This document shows, piece by piece, positions 41,157 through 53,099 of a stretch of 64,000 nt of DNA; the stretch's first letter is position 1; each line of letters begins with the position of its first letter. Position numbers and translations under genes: made by a program. Source of the stretch: Adenophora triphylla var. japonica (lineage: Eukaryota; Streptophyta; Magnoliopsida; Asterales; Campanulaceae); contig JAFEMH010002515.1 in assembly GCA_022495995.1 (NCBI GenBank), forward strand, positions 248,001 to 312,000. The letters are read 5' to 3'. The notes below the pieces were generated by a model. That model was not told the DNA's origin. It saw only the letters and a list, made by a program, of their open reading frames with translations, and made no database searches.

Positions 41157-44100
41157 TATAGGTGCCCATCCGGTTCAAACCGCCGGTTCCGATTCCGAAC
41201 CGGCGGTTCACGGTTCCACCAAGCATTGAACCGAAACCGGCCCGGTTTGTCACGGTTCCGGTCCCGGTTCCGAACCGGCCGTACGGTTCCGGTTCCGGTT
41301 CTAAACCGGTTAATTTCAAAAAAAAAAAAAAAATAGACTTGGGCGGTCGCCCAAGAAGGGCCGAATGACTTGGGCGGTTGCCCAAGTGTCCAAACCCTTC
41401 AAAAAAAAAAAAATTACAAGTTAAATTCTTAACAATTTACGTTAAGTTTTACAAAAAAGTTAATTTTTTGCAAAAAAGTCATTTAAAAACTTAACTTTTT
41501 TTAAAATAAACGAAAGTATATAAAAGAAAAAGGGACGGTACCCTTAAATTTTATTAATTAAAATAAAATTACAAATGAGGGGGACAACCAACCTTACCCT
41601 TTTATAAATAAGGGGGGACATTTAGGAGCCTTTACCTCAACCTAACTATTACAATTAAATAAAAATAAACCTAATCTATAATCTAATCTATAAAATTACA
41701 ATTAACCTAATCTAAAGTCTAAAGAGCGGCGTAGTTCATTCGGCCGCTCCCGATGTATCTTCATCAAAGGCCTCCTCCTCCTCGGAACTACTTCTTTTAT
41801 CTTGAAGTCGTAGTTCGGCTCTATGCCAATCGCCGAGCAACATTTGATATTCTAAATTATATGGAGACAACCTTGACCTTCGATCGGATAAGACATTTCC
41901 TCCTACACTAAATACTTCTTCTACGGCAACGGTTGAGGCGGGAGCGGCTAGGATCTCCTTTGCTATCAATGATAGAATAGGATAGTTGTTTGCCCTTCGT
42001 GCCCACCACTTTGCAATATCAAAATCGTCTATAGGCTCAAAAGAAGTGGTTAAATAATTTTCAAGTTCAATATAAGTGGAGCCACCTCGTTGACGTTTTG
42101 AGTTCTAGAACTAATTAAATTATCTATAAAGTTAAAGGGATCGCTATCTTCGTGAGAACTACCACCTACATTTTCACTACTAGGAGGATAAACAATATTA
42201 CCAAAAAGATCATAATATTCTCTATAAAGTTCATATACAATTTTTTTAGTCTCAATTACAACGTCTTTTGCCTTTGGGATAGGTCTATCTAAAAACAAAT
42301 CAAAGCCGGTGGGAAATAGATTCTTATAATAATAATCTAGTATTTGTTCTAAACCATCTTCTCTTATCCTAGGATCTAATAGTTTAGCTACTAAAAACAA
42401 TGGGGGAATGATCAAAAATATTTAAGCCATTTTATTCTCATCTTGTTAATACATTCACCTAAAATTTGATCATCTTTAAAATGCATAAATATGTAACTAA
42501 TTTTAGCGGCGTGTTCTATAACTAACGGTGAAGTGGGATAGTAAGAACCGGATAATTGTACGGTAGCATCTTTAAAAACTTTCAAAATTTTCTTTAAATT
42601 ATTACAAATATCCCATTGATGAGGCAATATTATAGTTGAATACTCTATTTGTTGAATAAACCGACACAATAGTTCACGAAAATCATAAGATTCGGATAAC
42701 ATTTTATAAGTGGAATTCCATCGATTTGGAACATCTAGGGAAAATCTTTTAGGTGGGATATTATTTATTTTACAAAATCTAATCCACAATTTTGTTACAC
42801 TATGATTTCTCATTATATAAGCAAGAACTTCCTTAATTGGGGCTACATGTTCCTTTAAAGTTGTTAAACCATCTTGCACACACAAATTTAAAATATGACA
42901 TATGCACCTAACATGAAAAAATTTACCACCAATAGATGGTTGACAAATATCAATGAGTGATGGTAGACTAGCAAGATTATTTGCGGCATTATCAAATCCA
43001 ATTGAAAAATTTTGTGAACTAATCCATACTCTTGTAAAACATTAGCAATTTTACTACAAATATTTTGAGCGTTATGAAAGATCAAAAGATTTATATGCAA
43101 TTAATCGTTTTTGTAATTTCCAACTAATATCAACCCAATGACATGTAATTCCTATATAGCTATGAGTTTGCCAATGGTCACTCCATATATCGGCACATAC
43201 TGACAATTTTTGGGGTAAATCTTTAAACGTATTAATTAAAGTTAATTTTCCTTGTAGATATTGAGCTTTAGTATCACGAGTACTTGTATTTTTATTAATT
43301 TCTTTAGCCGCTGGATTTAAACAAAGTTGTGCCATATGAGACCATAATCTATCATTAGTAAAATTAAAGGGTAATCCTTTAGCGGCAGATATTTTGCCAT
43401 TTCTCTTCTATACGTTGAATTATCAAATTTAAATAATTGCGAAGACGTACTCTTGTGATGATCCCGTAAATCCTTGTAGTTGTGTTTGATCTTGGGCATC
43501 TCCAACTTGATCGGGGTGCCTTGAATTCAAGTGTCTTTTAAATGTCCCATAACCACCTCCATGGGTAAAGGCAAATTTTTGAGGGCAATGGTTGCAAGAA
43601 ACGGTGTATTGGTTGGTACCTTCAATTGGCACTTTTGAAAAGTGCACGGTCATGATGTCCGACCTTCCCGTGGTTCGACCTCCTCGTCCTCGACCTCGAG
43701 GTCGGATTTGAGTTTGACCACCCTCGCGCTTCACTTTGGGTTTGAGTGGTTTGAGTGTTACTCCCTTCGGTATGACCATGATCACCCATTGGAAATGTTG
43801 TATCAACTTCATCATCGCTCAAATTAAACGTTTCTTGTGGTAGAGGTTGAACATTAAGATTGCCCCAAATGGAATCATCGGCGGGGGGGAAAAATGGATG
43901 CGAACTTGATACATTCTTTCCCTTATCGCCACAGCCGCCACGAGATGAAGACATTTTTTTGGTGAAAAGATGAATTTATGTGAAAAAGAGAGTAAGTAAT
44001 TGAGAGTTTGAGACTTGAGATTGAGAGATTGAGATGAGAGAGAGATTTGAGTCTTTGAGAGATAGAGAGAAAGAGAGTAAGTAATTGAGAGTTTGAGACT

Positions 44101-44546
44101 TGAGAGTTGAGAGAGAGTAGTGAAAAATAAAGGGAGGGAGGGTATTTATAGGTTTGATGAGAAAAAGAAAAACGTTTTAGGGACCAAAATAAAAAAACCG
44201 TTTTAGGGACCAAAACGATTAAAAAATATTTTTTTACATTTTGGTCATCGATCGTTATTTAACGGTCATTAAACATGGACCGTCGGATCAAAAATGGACG
44301 CACCTGCATCATCTAGCCGTTGGGCGGTTCCGGCTCGGTTCGTGAACCGGCGGCTCGGCTGCGGTTCCGGCTCGGCTCGAACCGGCGGTTCACCGGTTTT
44401 TAAAATCTTGAACCTTAACCGGACCGGTAAACCGCCGGTTCGCCGGTTCAGCCGGTTCACGGTTCGTCCGGTCCGATTTCCCTCCGGTTTTTATCCGGTC
44501 CGGTTTCGGTTCGGCCCGCCGGTTCGGAACCGTTTGGGCATCTCTA
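41157..44546 (-). mobile_element. hAT transposon, 3390 bp, with 8-bp target duplication
   Basis: The target duplication TATTATTA lies at 41149-41156 and 44547-44554. Termini TATAGGTGCCCA and (reverse) TAGAGATGCCCA form the short inverted repeat. Both ends are packed with AACCGG/CCGGTT subterminal motifs (41170-41310 and 44320-44530), typical of transposase-binding regions. It encodes a broken transposase on the minus strand. The paralogous segment keeps the empty site at 46293-46300. Confidence 0.95.
41736..43954 (-). pseudogene. hAT transposase (BED zinc finger, RNase H-like, dimerisation domain), broken
   Basis: The start at 43954 reads MSSSRGGCGDKGKNVSSSHP. After one frameshift a BED-type zinc finger CNHCPQKF...FKRHLNSRH lies at 43596-43500. 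Further frames give LPQKLSVCADIWSDHW (about 43210), RCICHILNLCVQDGL (about 42900), SLDVPNRWNSTYKML (about 42745) and LLDPRIREDGLEQILDYYY. The C-terminal dimerisation block ILAAPASTVAVEEVFSVGG then RRSRLSP is near 41930. This is the usual plan of Ac-type plant hAT transposases of 650-700 residues. At least five frameshifts or stops make it non-functional, although the order is complete. Confidence 0.9.
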
Positions 44547-44954
44547 TATTATTATCCTAATCACATAAAAGAAGACTCTATTTAAAGAGAAAAAAAAATA
44601 TGAATTTTGGTGTAAAAAAAAATTTAAAATATTAAATTAAAAAAAAAAGAAATTTCTTTACTATCAATTATAATTACAAAATTAAAAAAAAAATACTTCA
44701 CACTTAATTAATTTTCACTAAAAAGAAATTGAAAAATTAGTAAAGGATAAATAACATATTTAAATTTATAAAAGAGGATTTATTTTTTGTCGAAATCTAA
44801 TGAAATAAGTCTCTATTTAAAGAGGAAAATAATTATTACTTTTGGTGTATTAAAAAAAAACAAAATTAATTTACATTAAATTAAATTTTTTTATCTTGAC
44901 ACATGGCAACACATGGCCGGCCAAGGCCAAGTCGACCATTGATAATGTCACGGA

Positions 44955-45212
44955 CGAATCATGCATGCTTGGCTTAGGTTAATCCTAATTATATAACCAA
45001 GGCAACTCATCTTACTTTGATTTTTTTTTCATGTGGGATAAAGGCAAAGGCCAAGGCCAAGGCCGGCCAAGGGCCGAGCCAAGGCAAGGCCAAGGCCAAG
45101 GCCAACCGAGCCGAGGCAAGACCAAGGGCGGCCAAGGCCAAGGCAGATTTCCCACATCGAAAGAAAATGAATAAAAAATGGCCTTGACCTTGGTATATAA
45201 TGAGGCTTCAAG
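44955..45212. repeat. GGCCAAGG foldback element, copy B
   Basis: Counterpart of 39740-39960, with a longer GGCCAAGGCC array and the same inverted flanks. Confidence 0.8.
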
Positions 45213-46620
45213 TTCAACTTAGGTGTAATTATATTTATATACATATATAATTATTGATATTAAGTATACATATATAATTTTAAATATAAAATATACATAT
45301 ATAGTTATTAATATAAAATATATATTCAACACCATTTCAACTCATCATTCATACCCCACCACTTTTATTTTATTTTATATTATTTATTTTTATGATTAGT
45401 AAAAATATTATTATTATGATTATTATCATTTATAATTAAAAAAAATACTTCACACTTATTTAATTTTTTACTAAAAAGACCATGAAAAAAAACTAAAATT
45501 ACGAAAAAAAAAAAAAACTAATGCATTCACGCCCCTCTTTATGCCCGTGTAATTTACGGCTCTCATAATTTTAACAAATAAAAAAATAAGAAACAAAATA
45601 AATCATTTACTATCCACTTTATTTGGGTAATTGTTAATAAAAGTAATTTATTTTATTTCATAAAAAATGAGATTATAACTCATTTAGTTACTTGATATTT
45701 TGTTCTAATGTGTTTTAGTGTGTGTGCACATGTGTATGTTTAACATGATGTACAAAGCTTCTTAAATAAGCTACTCATTTTCAGTAATCTTTTTGCCCTC
45801 CATAGATTTTCAACCCTAACCAAGTAACTACAAATGTGCCCTTGTATATTTTAAAACTTATGCAAGTCTTTTTATAGAGAGAGAGATAGCGATTTATAAC
45901 TAATTATTTTATGCTTATTTTTAAAAATATATTATATTTACTTCTGAAATGAGTTTTAAAGTAATGAAAAAATTAAGCCAAGAAACCAATCTAATTTTGG
46001 ACTGAAATTTTATTATACTAATTTTCTCATTTCTCAAATAAATGTCCAAAAAATAATTCAACAAACACCTACTTTCCAAACGAAATAATATTAAATATAC
46101 GAAAATAGTTTATACCTATATCAATATACGGTTCAAACGAAATTAAAAAACGATGTTCATTTTTTTCATTAATCATCTTCACATAAACACAAATGTAAGA
46201 TCAATCAAAACAATATTATGGAAATAAACTATTATAAAAAAAAAAATGAAAATAACACAGGGTAGCTTACATATTAGGCCATCTTTTCCTCATATTATTA
46301 CCCTAATCAAATGAAAGAAGTCTTTATTTAAAGAGGAAAAAAAATTATGAATTTTGGTGAAATAATAAAATAAAAAAATAATAAATTTAAAAAAGCAAAT
46401 TTTTTTTATTATCATATATAATTAAAAAAAATACTTTACATTTAATTAATTTTAACTAAAAAGAAATTGAAAAATTAGTAAAGGATAATTAACAAATTTA
46501 TATTTAAAAAAGAGGATTTTTTATTTTTGTCCAAATCAAATGAAAGAAGCCTCTATTTAAAGAGGAAAAAAAATTATGAATTTTGGTGTAAAAAAAAAAT
46601 TAAAAAAAAGTAATTTAATA

Positions 46621-47063
46621 TATAATAATTGAGGTCAAAGAAATGGGATAATTTTTTTTTTTGAAATTCTTTCGGCCAATGGTGTGTTGCCATGTGTTAA
46701 AAAAAAAAAAAAAAAAAAGTGAAAATTGCTGTGTTAAAGCGCCCTTGTCGGCGCGTGGAAGACACGCTCCTAGGAAATGACTAAACTACCCCTTCCCTTC
46801 CGGCCGACACATGTCCAAAGTTATTAAAAAAAAAAAAAAACCAACCATTCACATGTTCCCACGTGCATTTTCTGGCCAGTTATTAGCAATTGTGCCACCA
46901 TGTGAAAAGACCAAATTGCCCCTCAATGGCCAAAAAATTACCACAATCTTATTATTATATATAGATAGATATGTTTATTATTGTGCAAATATATTGGTCG
47001 ATTATATTTTTGTTGTGGCTAGTTTTTTTTTTTAACTCTCCCATACTTTGGTTGAGTTATCTG
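46621..47063. other. Non-coding DNA with a Helitron 5' end on the minus strand
   Basis: Around 46947-46969 the minus strand reads TCTATCTATATATAATAATA followed by AGATTG, a Helitron-like 5' end next to T. No matching CTAG hairpin end was found to the left. A poly-A run lies at about 46697 and another at 46827. No gene is seen. Confidence 0.4.
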
Positions 47064-47868
47064 ATGTGGTTATAAGAAAAATAAGTTTGGGCCCGCATAA
47101 CTATCACAGGGCCCAATAAGTAAAAATAAATCAAGTAACAAGCAAGGTTCTAAAAAGCGCTAGGCGGATGCTAGGCGGCGGAGCCGGGCCTAGCGCCTAG
47201 ACTAGTCGGGATTAGTCGGAATTAGTTAGGACCTAGGCGGGGCTTAGAACTAGGCGTTGGAGAGGGGCCTAACGCCTAGGCGGGGCCTAGACGCCCTTAG
47301 GCGGGGTCTTTTAGAACACTGATAATAAGAGATAAGCTCAAATCACAAAAAAATCATATCAGGGATGTATAAGACAAGGCGAGAAACAAAGGGGCTCATT
47401 ATGGGGCCAGTGAGGCCCACACCTTTTGTAATGACGAGATACGTCAAGGGTCGTATCTCGCATGGTGATATATGACAAAGCGACGACAAGAACTATAAAG
47501 TGATTATCGTCAGATCAAGGATGTCACCAATTGGCGACATAACGATTATCAGCAACAATTCAGAAGCAGTCAAAGACGTTATTCATGTGTACGCTTGGGT
47601 ACACAAAATCAATTATACTTGATGAAGAATATGTCAGGGGAAATGGCGTCTCCACTAACTTTTTAGTGCCATGCATACCCAATGAGAAGAGAGCACGTAG
47701 AAAATGACACATGTAATGCAAATGGCGAGGGAACTATATAAACAATATAAATCACCTGAAAATGTAAGTCGAAAAGTACACACACAACACCATTTTCTTC
47801 TGGATATCAATAAGTACTTATATACACGTCGGAGCGCTTTAGCCGAAAACACCCCCGACCTAGTTTAC
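47064..47868 (+). other. Possible LTR or promoter remnant with a small foldback insertion
   Basis: From 47340 the sequence is less AT-rich, with ACTATATAAACAATATAAAT (TATA-like) at about 47732 and a leader-like tail, which resembles an LTR U3/R region; no matching second LTR is present. Within it, 47148-47320 is a GC-rich foldback with GTTCTAAAA at one end and TTTTAGAAC at the other and GCCTAGGCGG repeats between. Identity is uncertain. Confidence 0.4.
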
Positions 47869-47889
47869 TACTACAAGGAAAACCGAAAA

Positions 47890-48720
47890 TAGAGATGAAA
47901 AATTAGAAACGGACGGAGTCTGTAGCTAATTTAGAGACAGACCCAAAAATTAGAGACATATTCAAAATCTGTCTCTAATTTAAAGACGAACTTTGAATAT
48001 GTCTCCAATTTAGAGATGAATTTGGAATCCGTCTCCAATTTAGAGACGGATTCTGAATCTGTCTCTAATTTAGAGACGAATTTTGAATATGTTTCTAATT
48101 TAGAGACGAATTTTGAAGCTGTCTCTAAATTAGAGACGAATTTTGTATCTGTCTCTAATTTAGAGACGAATACAAAATCTGTCTCTAAACTTTGGAGACA
48201 GATGTTGAATCTGTCTCTAAATCAGAGACAGATTTTAATCCGTCTCTAAATTAGAGACAGATTCAACATCTGTCTCCAAAGTTTAGAGATAGATTTTGTA
48301 CTCATCTCTAAATTAGAGACAGATACAAAATTCGTCTCTAATTTAGAGACAGATACAAAATTCGTCTCTAAATTAGAGACAGCTTCAAAATCCGTCTCTG
48401 ATTTAGAGACAGATTCAACATCTGTCTCCAAAGTTTAGAGACATATTTTGTAGTCGTCTCTAAATTAGAGACGAATTTTATATCTGCCTCTAATTTAGAG
48501 ACGGATACATAATCTGTCTCTAAACTTTGAAGACAGATGTTGAATCTGTCTCTAAATCAGAGACGGATTTTAATCCGTCTCTGATTTAGAGATACATTTT
48601 TTAATCCGTCTTTAATTTAGTGACGGATACAAAATCTCTCTCTAAAATTTACAGACAGATTTAGTATTTGTCTCTAGATTAGAGACGTGTTCAAAATCTT
48701 TCTCTAATTTAGAGACAGAT
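47890..48720. repeat. GTCTCTAAATTAGAGAC subterminal array
   Basis: Some 25-30 copies of a palindromic core GTCTCTAATTTAGAGAC joined by spacers such as GAATTTTGAATCT. Around 48171-48300 two 50-bp arms are near-perfect inverted copies (TACAAAATCTGTCTCTAAAC against its reverse). Arrays like this at CACTA ends bind TNPA-type proteins in known elements. Confidence 0.8.
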
Positions 48721-49039
48721 CATTTATTTATTTTTTATTTTTTATAAATTTTTATTGAATAGGAAATAAAATTTCAGACTTTTGTTTACTACATAAATTT
48801 TTTATAAAAATGTATATAAAAAACTAAACAAACGAAAGTATATAAAAGAAAAGAGAGACAGACTATCCTTTATTTATTTTTAATTTTTTATACATTTTTT
48901 ATTTAATAGGAAATAATATTTTAGACTTTACATACATATTTTTCAAAAAGGTATAGAAAATAAAGATAGAAAAAAACTAAAAAAACAAAATTATATAAAA
49001 GAAAAGAGGGACGAACTATCCTTTATTTATTTTTATTTT

Positions 49040-50370
49040 TTAGGGTATAAGATATATGATAAATGGTTTAGGATATAACGTATATGATAAATGGTATATG
49101 GTATAAGGTATAAGGTTTAGGGTGTAAAGTTTAGGGTATAGGGTATAAGGCTTAGGGTATAGGGTTTAGGGTATAAGGTATAATGTATAGGTATATGATT
49201 TAGGATTTAGTGTATAGGGTATATGGTATAAGGTTTAAGGTATATGTATATGACTTAGGGTTTAGGGAATAGGGTATAAGGTACAGGTATACGACTTAGA
49301 GTTTAGGGTATAGGGTATAAGGTATAAGGGTTAGGATATAATATATAATGTATATGTATATGATTTAGGGTATAAGGTATAAGGTTTAGGGTATAAGGGA
49401 TAAGGTATAGGTATATGACTTAGGATTTAGGGTATAGGGTATAAGGTATAGGTATACGACTTAGGGTTTAGGGTATAGGGTATAAGGTATAAGGTATAAG
49501 GTTTAGGGTATAGGGTTTAGGGTATAAGGTATAATGTATAGGTATATGATTTAGGATTTAGTGTATATGGTATAAGGTATAATGTTTAGGGTATAGGGTT
49601 TAGGGTTTAGGTATAAGGGATAAGGTATAGGTATATGACTTAGGGTTTCGGGTATAGGGTATAAGGTATAGGCATATGACTTAGGATTTAGGGTATAGGG
49701 TATAAGGTACAAGGTTTAGGATATAGGGTTTAGGGTATAATGTATAATGTATAGGTATATGATTTAGAGTTTAGTGTATAGGATATAAGGTTTAGGGTAT
49801 AGGGTTTAGGGTATAAGGGATAAGGTATAGGTATACGACTTAGGGTTTAGGGTATAGGGTATAAGGTATAAGGTATAAGGTATAGGTATATGACTTAGGG
49901 TTTAGGGTATAGGGTATAGGGTATAAGGTATAAGGTATAGGTATACGACTTAGGGTTTAGGGTATGGGGTATAAGGTATAGGTATATGACTTAGGGTTTA
50001 GGATATAGGGTATAAGGTATAGGTATACGACTTAGGGTTTAGGGTATAAGGTTTAGGGTATAGGGTTTAGGGTATAAGGTATAATATATAGGTATATGAT
50101 TTAGGGTTTAGCTAGTGTATAGGGTATAAGGTTTAGGGTATAAGGGATAAGGTATAGGTATATGACTTAGGATTTAGGGTATATGGTATAAGGCATAGGT
50201 ATACGACTTAGGGTTTAGGGTATAAGGTATATGGTCTAGGGTGTAGGGGTTGAAAGGAATAAAAGTGATGATCTAGGCCCTACGTACGAAGCCCAACAAT
50301 TCAGACATCAGTACAGCAATATCATTGAATGGTTTAGGGTATAGGGTTTAGGGTATAAGGTATACAAGAA
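49040..50370. repeat. TTTAGGG-like satellite, about 1.3 kb
   Basis: The array mixes TTTAGGG, GTATAGGG, GTATAAGG and TATATGACTTAGG blocks in a higher-order unit of about 41 bp (TTTAGGGTATAGGGTATAAG, GTATAGGTATATGACTTAGG). TTTAGGG is the standard plant telomere heptamer, but here it is only one part of a longer unit and never runs in pure tandem for more than two copies. An unrelated 85-bp island lies at 50246-50330. Confidence 0.85.
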
Positions 50371-51355
50371 AAAAGGGACGGTACCCTTAAATTTTATTGA
50401 TTAAAATAAAATTATAAAGAGGGGGACAACCAACCTTACCCTTTTAATTTTCTAACGGTTTTTGAATAAAAAAGTTAACTTTTTAACAATTTTTTGAAAA
50501 AACAGTTAACTTTTTAACAATTTCTGTTAATTTGTATACTGTATATAACATTTTTTTTTCAATTTTTTTTTAGATAAAGAAGACGATTTTAAACTTTTGT
50601 TTACTACATACATTTTTTTGCAAAAAGCTATATAAAAAATGTTATGAATTTTGAAAGAAATAAAACTTAACTTTTTTAAAAGAAACAAAAATATATAAAA
50701 GAAAATAGGGATAGTACCCTTAAATTTTATTGATTAAAATAAAACTACAAAGAGGGGGATAACCAACCTTACCCTTTTAATTTTCTAACGGTTTTTGAAT
50801 AAAAAAGTTAACTTTTTAACAGTTTTTTGAAAAAACAGTTAACTTTTTAACAATTTCTGTTAATTTGTATACTGTATATTAACTTTTTTTTTCAATTTTT
50901 TTTGGATAAAGAAGACTATTTTAAACTTTTTTTTTACTACATACATTTTTTGCAAACAGTTATATAAAAAAAGTTATGAATTTTGAAAGAAATAAAACTT
51001 AACTTTTTTAAAAGAAACGAAAGTATATAAAAGAAAAAAAGGACGGTACCATTAAATTTTATTGATTAAAATAAAATTACAAAGAGGGGTATAACCAACC
51101 ATACCCTTTTAATTTTCTAACGATTTTTGAATAAAAAAGTTAATTTTTAACAGTTTTTTTGAAAAAAACAGTTAACTTTTTAACAGTTTCTGTTAATTTG
51201 TATACTGTATATTACTTTTTTTTTTTTTTAATAAAGAAGACTATTTAAACTCTTGTTTACTACATACATTTTTTGCAAAAAATTATATAAAAAAATTATG
51301 AATTTTGAAAGAAATAAAACTTAACTTTTTTAAAAGAAACGAAAGTATATAAAAG
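50368..51355. repeat. Three tandem copies of a ~330-bp repeat
   Basis: Units begin near 50373, 50704 and 51036 with AGGGACGGTACCCTTAAATT (or variant) and share GGGGGACAACCAACCTTACC and TTCTGTTAATTTGTATACTG. The start of the unit is closely matched by 41515-41620 inside the hAT element, 3' of its transposase. Shorter relatives lie at 48790-49020. Confidence 0.88.
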
Positions 51356-51479
51356 ATGAATAATATAGAAATGAGGGTTTAGGGGTGGAATATGATTTAA
51401 GGAAAGATGAAAAATGTCAATTATTACTTAAAATTACATCAAAACTAATCTAAACTACATCGAAATCAAACATATGGCT

Positions 51480-52698
51480 GCGGGACTACTTAGGCGGTAG
51501 GAACCAATCTGGCTCCCATGACGGTCCTTGGCTAGAGCTACTCCCAGGTGGTTGTTGGCACCTCTGTCATCTCCCAACATCATGTTGTGGTGCCATACGC
51601 ACCAAGTAATCATGGATCTGCTCCTAACGCTACATAGTAATAGCAAACTGAGCATCAGTGTGGGCCCGCGCTGAGGTAAAACAAGTATCCATATGGGCTA
51701 TCAAGCGCTCCATGTCCCCACCACCTTAGCTACCCGACTCAGCTCTACCACCTTCAGCACCCACAATGTAGTCATCATCTTCTTCCTCGTCCTCCCCCTC
51801 TTCTTCATATTCAACTTCCTCCTCAATGACTCGAGCATTCATCCCCCTGACTTCTCTCTTATTGTTCTCAAGAGAAAGTCGTGAAATATGGGCCTAATAA
51901 TTTTCACCTTTTCGCCTTCAAAATCCCATTGTACCCCCGCAGCCTTGACTAGCGCGGTAACAAGCGCCGGGTATGGAAATCCATTCCTTTTACTCGCCCC
52001 CGCTTCTTGCTGATTGGAGATAATATGACCCAACGAAATTTTTCCTCCTGATATAATCAAGTGAATTAACAAACGTACCCTTGAACACACAAGTTTCCCT
52101 TGGCCAAAATGTTAAACTGAGACTCACAAACATACTTGGGCGACCCATTCGGATTGTTAATCCACCGAAGTTGATTCCCCTCTAAAGTCCTCACAACATC
52201 ACTAAAATAAAGCTGCCAATCATTATTCAATGCTTTCTCAAATTCACATTCCGTGTCTTTGATATTTGGGAGCCCATATGCTTTGTTAATGTCGTCACTT
52301 TTGAAATTGATAGTCTCCCCCTGCACATAAGAACACCTCCAACTCATGGGAATTTTTTGCATATTGGAATAAAATTCCTTAACAATCAAACCATTCCCTT
52401 CCTCCATTGGCTCGGCACAAAACCGTTGCCACTTTCTTCCCACAAAATTTGATGCAAGCCCAAAAGTTTCATATAAAAATTTTCTTTCCGCATGAATGGG
52501 CCGGCCTGAATGAAAATAAAAATAGTTGTGGGACTTGTAGTAGTTAAACCGTGAAGCATCATAGGAGTCCTCACAACGTAAGAGGGTTCCGGGGAGAAGG
52601 GGAGGCACAAGGGAGGTACTCGCATCATGTTTTTGCTTCTTACGGGATTCTTTAGCTTTACCCCCTCCCTTTTTAATTTGCTCTTTCGATTTTCCCAT
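51480..52698 (-). pseudogene. Putative plant transposon protein (PF20167-like), broken
   Basis: From ATG 52698 it reads MGKSKEQIKKGGGKAKESRK, a basic start. It continues with YFHSGRPIHAERKFLYETFG, VKEFYSNMQKIPMSWRCSYV, GETINFKSDDINKAYGLPN and RWINNPNGSPKYVCESQFNI. This layout matches the plant transposon protein domain found in many retroelement-linked plant proteins. A frameshift near 52080 leads to IHLIISGGKISLGHIISNQQ and FPYPALVTALVKAAGV. The C-terminal part has an acidic run (EEEGEDEEEDDD, about 51785) and a coiled-coil-like tail with stops. It is transcribed away from the TNP2 gene, with about 1.6 kb between the two starts. Not functional as read. Confidence 0.65.
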
Positions 52699-53099
52699 AT
52701 TCAAGCAAAGTATACCCAAAGAACAAACCCAAATTCTCAACAAAAATTGAAACCACAAAGAGAATAGTGAGAGAGTAAAGCTTAGAACCTCTTTCAAATT
52801 TCTGGAAAAATGTCGCCGAAAAATTCAAAAGTTCGCTGAAAACTTCAAGAACTCGCCGGAAAATTCAAAGCTTGAAGAAGAAATCGCCCGAATTTGAATA
52901 AGAACAGGTGGATTTGAAAGCTTGGAGTGAGGGGAGTATGTTTTGTGAAGGAGGTTTGGTGAGAAAAAGGGTGGAATGGGATGAAATCGCCGGAAGTAAG
53001 GGGGTTTGGCCGGAATTTTAGAGAGAGGTTAGAGAGAGTTGAGAGAATTCAATGGGTTTGTTGTTGTTTATGGTAAATAATGACCCTACCAAATGGCCC

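Larger units (their letters stand above)
39727..46620. repeat. Direct duplication of a 1.8-kb segment, one copy split by a hAT
   Basis: Copy A is 39727-41148 plus 44555-44936; copy B is 44937-46620. They start with ATTGATAATGCCACGG and ATTGATAATGTCACGG and stay collinear through a GGCCAAGG foldback, a TTATTTGGGTAATTGTTA block and a CTATTTAAAGAGG block. Copy A holds the 3.39-kb hAT; copy B has the empty target TATTATTA at 46293-46300. No gene is recognised in either copy. Confidence 0.88.

Noticed and set aside
47890..48720. CRISPR-like array (regular repeats and spacers)
   Set aside because: The repeat is palindromic, occurs in both orientations, the spacers are themselves repeated, and the DNA is plant nuclear with CACTA-type context.
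49040..50370. True telomere end
   Set aside because: TTTAGGG is never in pure tandem beyond two copies and unrelated sequence follows on both sides.
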